NCBI GenBank assembly: GCA_045594025.1
Contig: JAZNXS010000036.1
Span: forward strand, 1 to 21,795
DNA from: Scatosoma sp045594025
Lineage (GTDB): Bacteria > Bacillota > Clostridia > Christensenellales > Borkfalkiaceae
Reading direction: 5' to 3'
Length of the DNA stretch: 21,795 nucleotides
Shown one piece after another: positions 10,024 to 17,118 of the stretch; within the stretch, counting starts at the first letter, position 1; each line of letters opens with the position of its first letter. The notes below the pieces were generated by a model that saw nothing but the letters and a program-made list of their open reading frames with translations, ran no database searches and had not been told where the DNA came from. The translations under genes were made by a program, and so were the position numbers.

Positions 10024-11220
10024 ATGACGAAAATCGATATTTTTTCGGGTTTTCTCGGTGCAGGGAAAACGACGCTAATCAAAAAGCTCATTCAAGAAGC
10101 TTACGCAGGCGAAAAGGTTGTGCTTATTGAAAACGAATTTGGTGAAATCGGTATTGACGGCGGATTTTTGCAGGAAGCAGGTGTTAATATTACGGAAATG
10201 AATTCCGGGTGTATTTGCTGTTCGCTTGTGGGGGACTTTTCCAAAGCGTTGCAGCAGGTTTCCACGCAGTATGCGCCCGATAGAATTATTATAGAACCTT
10301 CGGGCGTCGGCAAGCTTAGCGACGTTATCAAAGCTGTGGCAGACGCGCAACTCGAAGGCGGTGTATTGAATGCGTTCTGTACCGTGGTAGACGCGTCGAA
10401 ATGTAAAATGTATATGAAGAATTTCGGCGAATTTTTCAACGATCAGGTGGAGAATGCAAGCTGTATTATTCTTTCCCATACTAGCAAAGCGTCGGAGGAG
10501 AAACTCGCTACTGCGGTCTCTCTTTTAAAAGAAAAAAACAGCTCTGCTACCATTGTTACAGCGGACTGGGATAGCTTGGACGGCAAAGCGATTTTGGCAG
10601 TGATGGAAAAGAAAGATAGTTTGCAAGCGGAGCTTGATCGCCTCTCCAAAGAGGTGGAACATCATCGCGAACATCATGAACATCATGAACATCACGAGCA
10701 CCATCATCACGAACATCACGAATGTGATGATCCCGATTGTTGCTGTCATCACCATGAACATGCGCATGAACACGGACATGAACACGGACATGGGTGCCAC
10801 GAACACCACCATGGACACGAACATGAGCATCACCATGAGCATCACCATGAACATCACCATGAGCATCACCATGAACATCACCATGAACATGAATGCAATG
10901 ATCCGCACTGTGATTGTCATCACCACCATCACGGGCATCACCATGCAGATGAGGTGTTTACAAGCTGGGGGATAGAGACAGCGAAGAAATTTACTAAAGC
11001 AGACGTGGAACGCGCGCTTGCGGAAATGCAGAAGGAAGAAAAGTACGGCGTAGTATTGCGCGCAAAAGGTATTGTTGCAGGCGAAGGCGCATGGATTCAT
11101 TTCGATTACGTACCAGGTGAACCGGACGTAAGAGAAGGTACAGCAGGGGTTACGGGCAGATTGTGTGTAATCGGTTGTAACCTCAACGAAACGGCATTAA
11201 GAACGTTATTTAACGTATAA
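10024..11220 (+). CDS. COG0523 (CobW/ZagA-type) GTPase metallochaperone with His-rich insert
   Basis: P-loop GTPase of the CobW/HypB/UreG class. GFLGAGKTT is at residues 9-17, ENEFGEIGID follows in the switch region, the hallmark metal site is GCICC (Cys63, Cys65, Cys66), and EPSGVGKLSDV forms the next conserved block. A CobW C-terminal domain occupies about residues 313-398. Between them (about 213-312) is an insert with more than 50 His residues, broken by two matching motifs of the form C-[DN]-D-P-x-C-x-C (CDDPDCCC and CNDPHCDC). Family members deliver or sense Zn, Co, Ni or Fe; the metal here cannot be read from sequence. The ATG at 10024 has AGAGG upstream; an earlier in-frame start near 10000 would overlap the peptidase gene. 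A second COG0523-like gene follows after 12 nt. Confidence 0.93.
   Translation: MTKIDIFSGFLGAGKTTLIKKLIQEAYAGEKVVLIENEFGEIGIDGGFLQEAGVNITEMNSGCICCSLVGDFSKALQQVSTQYAPDRIIIEPSGVGKLSDVIKAVADAQLEGGVLNAFCTVVDASKCKMYMKNFGEFFNDQVENASCIILSHTSKASEEKLATAVSLLKEKNSSATIVTADWDSLDGKAILAVMEKKDSLQAELDRLSKEVEHHREHHEHHEHHEHHHHEHHECDDPDCCCHHHEHAHEHGHEHGHGCHEHHHGHEHEHHHEHHHEHHHEHHHEHHHEHECNDPHCDCHHHHHGHHHADEVFTSWGIETAKKFTKADVERALAEMQKEEKYGVVLRAKGIVAGEGAWIHFDYVPGEPDVREGTAGVTGRLCVIGCNLNETALRTLFNV
10825..10884 (+). repeat. Five tandem 12-nt units inside the His-rich insert
   Basis: Five perfect copies of GARCATCACCAT encode the tetrapeptide E-H-H-H. They lie in a wider His-coding tract (about 10660-10960) and are a likely site of slippage, so the length of the insert may vary between strains. 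Confidence 0.9.
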
Positions 11221-11232
11221 GAGGACAAGCTT

Positions 11233-12195
11233 ATGAAAAAGAAACTTCCCGTAGAAACGCCCGTCTATTTGTTTTTGGGTTTTTTAGAATCGGGTAAAAC
11301 GAAATTTATTCAAGAAACGTTTGAAGATCCCCGTTTTTCTTCGGGAGAGAAAACGTTACTTCTCGTGTTTGAAGAGGGGGAAGAGGAATACGAAACCATT
11401 CGTTTTGCCAGCGCGGAAAGCGTAGACCTCGTTGTTATTGAGAATAAGGCTCAAATGACGGAGGAATACCTCACGCAACTGCAGTTGGAACATGAAGCAG
11501 ACCGCATCGTCGTTGAATACAACGGTATGTGGGAAGTGGTCGAATTTTTCAACGCAATGCCCGAAGGTTGGATGATCAATCAAATCATGACGTTCTTTGA
11601 CGCGCGCACGTTTGAAAATTATAATGCGAATATGCGTCAGCTTGTCTATGATAAGCTTCAGGACACGCAGTTGGTGGTATTTAACCGATTCGAGGGTACC
11701 ATGGACAAGATGAAGCTGCATAAAATCGTTCGCGGTATCAGCAGAAGATGTGATATCGTGTACGAATATACAGACGGAAAAGCAGACTTTGACGACATTG
11801 AAGATCCGTTACCATTCGACGTAAACGCGCCGATTATTGAGATTGCGGATAAGGATTATGCATTTTTCTATCGAGATATGACGGAAAGCTTGGATACGTA
11901 TATAGGCAAAACGGTTAAATTCCGCGGCATCGTGGCAAAGGATAAGCGGTTAGAACCGCTGGACGTCGTTGTGGGCAGACACGTTATGACCTGTTGCGCG
12001 GACGATATTCAATACTGTGGTCTCGCTTGCGTATTGCCTGCAGAAATGGATTTAAAAACGCGTGATTGGATCAGTGTGACGGCAAGGATCGAGTTCCGCA
12101 AGCATACTATTTATAAGGGTAAAGGCCCCGTATTGATTGCGGAAAAGGTTATCGTTTGCGATGCGCCCGAGGAACAGTTGGCAACATTCTATTGA
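11233..12195 (+). CDS. COG0523-like GTPase fused to a TIGR03943/DUF1980-like C-terminal module
   Basis: The N-terminal half resembles a COG0523 GTPase: Walker A GFLESGKT at residues 16-23, VVEYNGMW in place of the EPSG block, and VVFNRFEG in place of an NKxD-type motif. It lacks the CxCC metal motif of its neighbour. The last ~110 residues (about 213-320) resemble the soluble C-terminal part of TIGR03943/DUF1980 proteins (YcgQ type): TYIGKTVKFRGIV, then GRHVMTCCADDIQYCGL with Cys254/Cys255, then DWISVTARIEF and a terminal ATFY. This assignment is from memory of the family and needs a profile search. TIGR03943 proteins normally accompany a membrane permease; none is visible here. The ATG at 11233 is 12 nt after the first GTPase, with GAGGA upstream, so the two probably act together in metal handling. 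Confidence 0.82.
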   Translation: MKKKLPVETPVYLFLGFLESGKTKFIQETFEDPRFSSGEKTLLLVFEEGEEEYETIRFASAESVDLVVIENKAQMTEEYLTQLQLEHEADRIVVEYNGMWEVVEFFNAMPEGWMINQIMTFFDARTFENYNANMRQLVYDKLQDTQLVVFNRFEGTMDKMKLHKIVRGISRRCDIVYEYTDGKADFDDIEDPLPFDVNAPIIEIADKDYAFFYRDMTESLDTYIGKTVKFRGIVAKDKRLEPLDVVVGRHVMTCCADDIQYCGLACVLPAEMDLKTRDWISVTARIEFRKHTIYKGKGPVLIAEKVIVCDAPEEQLATFY

Positions 12196-12208
12196 TGGAA
12201 ATAAAATG

Positions 12209-12247
12209 AAAAAGACAAGCTTCTTTTAAAGGGGGCTTGTCTTTTTT
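12209..12247 (+). terminator. Rho-independent terminator ending the RNase J-to-GTPase operon
   Basis: A 12-bp perfect stem (12209-12220 with 12235-12246) has GACAAGC/GCTTGTC as its core, a 14-nt loop and a run of six T. It is the first convincing terminator after 2200 and therefore bounds an eight-gene transcription unit. Confidence 0.9.
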
Positions 12248-12310
12248 GTATACAAAAATGGGGAACGGCGCATACTTTATTAGAGAAATCTAATCAAGGA
12301 GAATATGCCC

Positions 12311-13588
12311 ATGAATCCATTTAAGGAAAAACCCCGTTGCATCGAACGAACGATACAAAACTGGCAACAGCTTTATCCGAAATCGTACGATAAAAGGGAG
12401 GTAGATCCGTACACCAAAACGAGAATTATACTCATGAACGGCACGGAATTTGAAGCCAACTGGTTTTCTCATCAATTCGCGCGTCACACGGATAATAATG
12501 ATTTGCGCAGAGAGCTTGCGTTGACGCGGTATATTGAGAAACAGCAACAGCTGAAAATATCCCTGTTAAAGCCTGCGAATGAAAATGTGTTAGAGCATAC
12601 GATTTCGTATGAGCAGTTGGCGGTGGACTTAACGGCAGAGCTTGCCAAGCGCGAGCTGGATTGTAACGTTAAAACAGCGTTAGATTTTGCGCTTTTGGAG
12701 GACTTTGACCATCTGTACCGTTATGCGAACTTGCTAGAAATGGAGCAAGGGCTTGCGGCGGAATGGCTGGTTGGCAGGTATACGGAGATCATGCCGGGTA
12801 GACCGACGATTGCCCATCATCGATTCCCTAAGGACAACGTGAAATATTCCATTAACGCAAAGACTTCGGACGTTCAAACGGTGCTCAGCTCCATGATTAT
12901 CACGGCGGCCGAGCAGCAAACGATGAATTATTATATGAACGTTACCAACTTCGCATGCACAGATATTGCGCGTAAGCTGTATCAGGAAATTGCGATGGTG
13001 GAGGAAGAACACGTCACGCAGTACGAATCGCTTATGGATCCCAACGCAACGTGGCTGGAAATGCTCCTTTGGCACGAATATTGCGAGTGCTATTTATACT
13101 GGTCTTGTTATATGACGGAAACCTGCCGTTATATCAAAGATCTTTGGGAGGAGAATCTTTCTATCGAGATATCGCATTTGCATAAGGCAGCTGAGCTTCT
13201 TAAAAAATACGAGGGGAAGGACTGGGAAGAGGTTATCCCCGGCGGAGATTTCCCTGCGCCGATTTCCTTGCATGAAAACGTGGAATACGTGCGGAATATC
13301 CTTGGTAACACCGTGCAGTATACTTCGAATCGGGAGGACTACGTGAAAGTGAATATGCTGCCTGCGGACGCGGATTTCTTCCGCTTCCAAGAGACGGTAA
13401 ATCCTACCACGCAGATTGTGCCGTCCCATTGTGTAATCAGCGAATATATTCGTAGACGTGGGGCGGATTACCGTTTCCAAGTAGCGCCTTCGCCGGTGCC
13501 CGAATTGCGGAATCGGAGAATGGATAATACATCGGTGGGAAGAAAACCGAATGCGGCAGATTCCACTGATTTTAAATGTAACAAATAG
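12311..13588 (+). CDS. Probable ferritin-like superfamily di-metal protein, function unknown
   Basis: I do not recognise a named family, but several acidic/His ligand sets occur in predicted helices in the spacing of a four-helix ferritin-like bundle: Asp131-x-x-His134 (EDFDHLYRY), Glu201 (AAEQQTMNYY), Glu231-x-x-His234 (VEEEHVTQYE), Glu256 with Glu259 (HEYCECYLYW), and Glu286-x-x-His289 (EISHLHKAAEL). The N-terminal ~120 and C-terminal ~120 residues lie outside this core and are not recognised. No signal peptide or membrane helix is seen. I chose the ATG at 12311 because AAGGAG (12296-12301) is 9 nt upstream; the ATG at 12305 is only 3 nt away. It is flanked by terminators on both sides, so it is a single-gene unit. 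Iron storage, oxygen or peroxide reduction, or a membrane-lipid or radical oxidase role are all possible. Confidence 0.85.
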   Translation: MNPFKEKPRCIERTIQNWQQLYPKSYDKREVDPYTKTRIILMNGTEFEANWFSHQFARHTDNNDLRRELALTRYIEKQQQLKISLLKPANENVLEHTISYEQLAVDLTAELAKRELDCNVKTALDFALLEDFDHLYRYANLLEMEQGLAAEWLVGRYTEIMPGRPTIAHHRFPKDNVKYSINAKTSDVQTVLSSMIITAAEQQTMNYYMNVTNFACTDIARKLYQEIAMVEEEHVTQYESLMDPNATWLEMLLWHEYCECYLYWSCYMTETCRYIKDLWEENLSIEISHLHKAAELLKKYEGKDWEEVIPGGDFPAPISLHENVEYVRNILGNTVQYTSNREDYVKVNMLPADADFFRFQETVNPTTQIVPSHCVISEYIRRRGADYRFQVAPSPVPELRNRRMDNTSVGRKPNAADSTDFKCNK

Positions 13589-13592
13589 CCGT

Positions 13593-13624
13593 AAAAAAAC
13601 CGAGAACATTTCGTTCTCGGTTTT
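13593..13624. terminator. Bidirectional terminator between convergent genes
   Basis: A perfect CCGAGAAC/GTTCTCGG stem (13600-13607 with 13613-13620) and 5-nt loop is flanked by an A-run on the left and TTTT on the right, so it can end both the ferritin-like gene (plus) and the formate-channel gene (minus), whose stops lie 4-11 nt away. Confidence 0.9.
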
Positions 13625-13627
13625 GAT

Positions 13628-14377
13628 TTAGTTTTCCGTATTTGTCGTTTGCAATTCCGCTTCCGCTTTTAACGCAGCTTCGCGTTTGGCTTGCGTTCTC
13701 GCTAGTGATTTTTCTTTTAACAAGGCAATCAAGGGGACGATAACGCCGCCGATGATATTGCCGATGATCGATAACAGTATATAGGCAAGAATTTGCCAAT
13801 CGAATCTACCAAGATAGTAGAAATATAGCATATTCGCAACCGAGTGATCAAACCCGCAGAATGCAAAGAAAATAATAGGGAACATAACGCCTACGGTGGG
13901 GCTGAGTCCTTTTTTCGGGGCATATTTAACCGACCATACGGACAGCGTAATTAGCATGCCGCAAAGAATGGAGGAGGTCAAAGAGCCGATTGCCCAGCTT
14001 TCAGAGGTAAGCTTTTTCGTAATAATATCGATCGCGTGATGAACGACGTCGCCCTGAATGGGGGAGAAATACACGACGAGCGCGATCAGCCCAACGCCGA
14101 TGATATTGCCTATAAAGCAAACGGGCAAAGTCCACAAATTTTTTCTGGGCATGGTGGGTATGTCCGCAACCATTCCCGTAAACAGCTTCATTTCGAAGGC
14201 AACGATTGCATAGATCCCCAAGGAGAAAAGTACGGCGCCGATCAAGCGTCCCCAATCATCGAAGTAGTGCCTAGCAAGCAAGGAAGCCGTGCCGCCGATA
14301 CCGATCATAAGCCCAGAACAAACCGCCAACATGCAGAAGGCGAGAATTTCCGTTTTGGAAGTAATTTCTTTTTTCAT
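13628..14377 (-). CDS. Formate/nitrite transporter (FNT) family channel
   Basis: Pentameric inner-membrane channel for small monovalent anions such as formate, nitrite, lactate or hydrosulfide. Six hydrophobic segments are visible. LFTGM (65-69) and GFDHSVANM (175-183, with the pore His178) are FNT signatures. A charged C-terminal tail (about 221-249) is cytoplasmic. Length is close to the family norm. Its ATG at 14377 follows AGGAA and lies 17 nt after the SDR gene, so it is probably the second gene of a two-gene unit. A formate role is the most economical reading next to a fermentative hydrogenase, but nitrite or hydrosulfide cannot be excluded. Confidence 0.92.
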   Translation of the reverse strand: MKKEITSKTEILAFCMLAVCSGLMIGIGGTASLLARHYFDDWGRLIGAVLFSLGIYAIVAFEMKLFTGMVADIPTMPRKNLWTLPVCFIGNIIGVGLIALVVYFSPIQGDVVHHAIDIITKKLTSESWAIGSLTSSILCGMLITLSVWSVKYAPKKGLSPTVGVMFPIIFFAFCGFDHSVANMLYFYYLGRFDWQILAYILLSIIGNIIGGVIVPLIALLKEKSLARTQAKREAALKAEAELQTTNTEN

Positions 14378-14394
14378 ATAAAACCGTTCCTAAT

Positions 14395-15222
14395 TTATTC
14401 TTTAAATACGTTGACAAACACTTTCGAGCCGGATTTTTTCATCACCCAGCGGATTATGCGCAGCCCTGTGACGGGCATCAGTTTTGCAGTGAGGTTCATC
14501 AGCTTTGCATCCCAGCCGACGACGGCTCTTTTGCGTTTTTTAAGTATCTTTTTAGCGATTTTCCTTGCCATTTTTTCAGCGGGCATTGCAATGACGTCCA
14601 ACGCGCTGTTTTTTGTATTTTCGTCCGCCGCAAACAAATCGGTTGCCGTTGTGCCGGGGTAGATAATCCCGATATATTTTTTCCCTAATTCGTCCAGCAA
14701 TAGTGCTTCGGTATAGCCTTTTAAAGCTGCCTTGCTGGCAGAATAGGCAGACGTACCGACAATGGCGCAGAGCGCCGCGGAAGAGCTGATATTGACGATG
14801 GCAGGTTTATCCTTTTTATCGCCTTTCAATAAGGGGGAAATTGCGTTCATCGCGTACACGGTGGCAAGGAAATTGACTTTCATGATTTTTTCTACCGTTT
14901 CCGTGGAAAGGTCTTCGGCTTTGGAAAATGGGGGGAAGATCCCTGCATTATTGATAAGCAAATGGACGTCTTTGCCTGCCGCGGTTAAAGAGGTGGCGAA
15001 GCTTTCCCAGTTTTCTTTTTCAGATACGTCGAAAAGTCGGTAAGAAAAATACTTGGCATTTTCTCCAAGCTCCTCTTGCAGAGAAAGCATTTTGCTTTCG
15101 TTTCTACCAATTCCCAGTACGTTTGCGCCGTATTTCACGATCAGGAGCTTTGTCAATGCTCTGCCGATACCGCTAGACGCGCCCGTAAGAACGACGTTTT
15201 TCCCGTTAAGCCAATTTCTCAT
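14395..15222 (-). CDS. SDR family NAD(P)-dependent oxidoreductase
   Basis: Short-chain dehydrogenase with Rossmann motif TGASSGIG (13-20), NNAG (91-94), the catalytic Ser near 146-148 (NISSSAA), and Tyr160-x-x-x-Lys164 (YSASK). After the usual SDR core, a C-terminal extension (about 215-275) is basic and hydrophobic (KMARKIAKKILKKRKRAVVGW, then LMPVTGLRIIRWVMKK in pieces). This resembles the DltE/YdfG-like group that acts on lipids or hydrophobic alcohols and may touch the membrane. Substrate is unknown. The ATG at 15222 has GAGGA 6-8 nt upstream, and the gene has its own promoter. Confidence 0.92.
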   Translation of the reverse strand: MRNWLNGKNVVLTGASSGIGRALTKLLIVKYGANVLGIGRNESKMLSLQEELGENAKYFSYRLFDVSEKENWESFATSLTAAGKDVHLLINNAGIFPPFSKAEDLSTETVEKIMKVNFLATVYAMNAISPLLKGDKKDKPAIVNISSSAALCAIVGTSAYSASKAALKGYTEALLLDELGKKYIGIIYPGTTATDLFAADENTKNSALDVIAMPAEKMARKIAKKILKKRKRAVVGWDAKLMNLTAKLMPVTGLRIIRWVMKKSGSKVFVNVFKE

Positions 15223-15243
15223 GATTAGTCCTCAATCCCTACT

Positions 15244-15272
15244 ATTATATATCAATTTCTTTCAAAAATCAA
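15244..15272 (-). promoter_or_regulatory. Sigma-A-type promoter of the SDR/formate-channel unit
   Basis: On the minus strand a TTGATT -35 (15267-15272) and a perfect TATAAT -10 (15244-15249) are separated by 17 nt, about 21 nt before the SDR start. Confidence 0.75.
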
Positions 15273-15309
15273 TAGGTATTACAAAAAAAGTGCGGTGTTG
15301 CGAAAATAA

Positions 15310-15330
15310 TCCCCCGATAAAATCGGGGGA
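15310..15330 (-). terminator. Terminator of the hydrogenase operon
   Basis: A perfect 9-bp stem TCCCCCGAT/ATCGGGGGA with a 3-nt loop lies 6 nt after the hydrogenase stop. On the minus strand it is followed by ATTATTTT. It separates the operon from the SDR promoter just downstream. Confidence 0.8.
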
Positions 15331-15336
15331 TTTTTC

Positions 15337-17103
15337 TTAATCGCTATATTTTTCTCTTGCAGTGTAGCTCGTATGCAACAACTCGTGCGCCTTATGGGAA
15401 TTTGGTTCGCCGAGGTAATTGTTATAAAGCTCCGCAATTTGAGGATTCTTATGCGAACATCTAAGCATCTTGGATTCGTCTTCGCGGTAGAGGGCCGCTG
15501 CACGCTTTGCTTTGTAGGTGTCCAAAATATCCACGTCCTCATTGGGGAGGAAGCAGGGTTTCACGTAGGGCTGACCGCCGCCTGCAATACAGCCACCGGG
15601 GCAACCCATGACTTCGATGAAATGATATTCGCTGGTGCCTGCCTTGATTTGGTCAAGCAATACTTTTGCGTTTTTCATACCGTGCGCTACGGCTACTTTT
15701 ACCGTGGTGCCTGCAAGGTTATAGCTTGCTTCCTTAATGCCGTCGAAGCCTCTCACCGCTTCAAACGACGCAGGAGAGATCTCTTCACCCGTCATTTTGA
15801 ATGCCGCCGTACGCAAAGCCGCTTCCATAACGCCGCCCGTCGTACCGAAAATAACGCCTGCGCCCGTGTAATCGCCCACGACGTCGTTGTCAAATTCGCT
15901 GTCGGGAAGTTTCGGGAAGTTAATACCCGAACGCTTGATGAGCTTACCCAGTTCTCTCGTTGTCAATACAGCGTCCACGTCGGGGATACCGTTTACAGAG
16001 AGTTCAGGTCTATCCTTTTCATATTTTTTCGCCGTACAGGGTATGATCGAAACGACGAACATATCCTTGGGGTCGATGCCGTTCTTTTCACAGTAGTAGC
16101 TCTTCAAAATTGCGCCGAACATTTGATGAGGGGATTTGCAAGAGGAGAGGTGAGGGAGTAACTCGCCGTAGTTATATTCAGCATAGTTTACCCAACCGGG
16201 GGAACAAGAGGTAATCATCGGCAACTTGCCGCCATTTTGGATACGATCCAAAAGCTCGGTGGCTTCTTCCATGATGGTAAGATCCGCTGCGAAGTTGGTG
16301 TCGAAAACTTTCTTGAAACCCAGTCTCTTCAATGCGGAAACCATTTTTCCCGTTACAAGCGTGCCGATGGGCATACCGAATTCTTCGCCGAGCGCTGCTC
16401 TTACCGCAGGCGCGGTTTGTACGACGACGTACTTACCTGCTTTCATCGCGGCGTCTACTTTATCGATTTCGGAAACTTCCATCAGGGCGCCCGTAGGGCA
16501 AACGCTTACGCACTGCCCGCAAAGGATGCAGGGGGATTTTGCAAAGCTTCTGTCTTCCGCAGGGGCAACGATGGTATTGAAACCTCTCTTTTCAAATCCG
16601 AGGATACCCATGCCGTGCGCGTTTTTACATCTTGCTACGCATCTACCGCAAAGGATACACTTGGAGGTGTCTCTAACGATGGACGGGGTAAGTCTATCGA
16701 TGGTAGCAGGGGTTTGTTCACCTTGGAACGTACCTTCTCTCGCACCCGTAATTTTTGCAACGTGCAGCAGCTCGCAATTGCCGTTTTTATCACACTGCTG
16801 ACAGTTTTTATTGTGGTTGGAAAGGAGAAGTTCTACCGAGGTTCTTCTCGCTTGCGTAGCCTTGGGGGAGGAAATTGTAATTTCCATACCGTCCGCAACG
16901 GGATATACGCAGGAAGCCACAAGCCCTCTTGCGCCGGTCGCTTCTACTAAGCATACACGACAAGAACCTTTGGAACATTCGCCGTGATTGTAAGCGCAAA
17001 GGGAGGGGATCTCAAATCCACAGAGTTTTGCCGCTTCCAAAATGGTCAAGCCAGCGTCAACTTCAAAAGGAATGCCTTCAATTTTAATATTCACTTTAGC
17101 CAT
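15337..17103 (-). CDS. [FeFe]-hydrogenase catalytic subunit (HydA/HndD-like)
   Basis: Reversible hydrogen production or uptake. Domains in order: 2Fe-2S ferredoxin fold with Cys36-x11-Cys48-x2-Cys51-x13-Cys65; a His-liganded 4Fe-4S segment (HNKNCQQCDKNGNCEL); two 4Fe-4S motifs (CILCGRCVARC and CILCGQCVSVC); the H-cluster domain with TSCSPGW (Cys300), IPCTAKKYE (Cys356) and MGCPGGCIAGGGQP (Cys501, Cys505); and the small-subunit-like tail ending HTSYTAREKY. The four H-cluster cysteines are all present. At 588 aa it is close to HndD and to clostridial CpI, without the extra C-terminal 2Fe-2S domain of Thermotoga HydA. The second H-cluster motif has Ile-Pro-Cys where Met-Pro-Cys is commonest. The ATG at 17103 has GGAGG upstream. 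No HydE, HydF or HydG maturase is in the window. Confidence 0.96.
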   Translation of the reverse strand: MAKVNIKIEGIPFEVDAGLTILEAAKLCGFEIPSLCAYNHGECSKGSCRVCLVEATGARGLVASCVYPVADGMEITISSPKATQARRTSVELLLSNHNKNCQQCDKNGNCELLHVAKITGAREGTFQGEQTPATIDRLTPSIVRDTSKCILCGRCVARCKNAHGMGILGFEKRGFNTIVAPAEDRSFAKSPCILCGQCVSVCPTGALMEVSEIDKVDAAMKAGKYVVVQTAPAVRAALGEEFGMPIGTLVTGKMVSALKRLGFKKVFDTNFAADLTIMEEATELLDRIQNGGKLPMITSCSPGWVNYAEYNYGELLPHLSSCKSPHQMFGAILKSYYCEKNGIDPKDMFVVSIIPCTAKKYEKDRPELSVNGIPDVDAVLTTRELGKLIKRSGINFPKLPDSEFDNDVVGDYTGAGVIFGTTGGVMEAALRTAAFKMTGEEISPASFEAVRGFDGIKEASYNLAGTTVKVAVAHGMKNAKVLLDQIKAGTSEYHFIEVMGCPGGCIAGGGQPYVKPCFLPNEDVDILDTYKAKRAAALYREDESKMLRCSHKNPQIAELYNNYLGEPNSHKAHELLHTSYTAREKYSD

Positions 17104-17118
17104 GGTACCTTCCTCCGC

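Noticed and set aside
10525..11100. Met/Val-rich minus-strand frame that looks like a membrane protein
   Set aside because: It is the antisense reading of His codons (CAT/CAC read as ATG/GTG).
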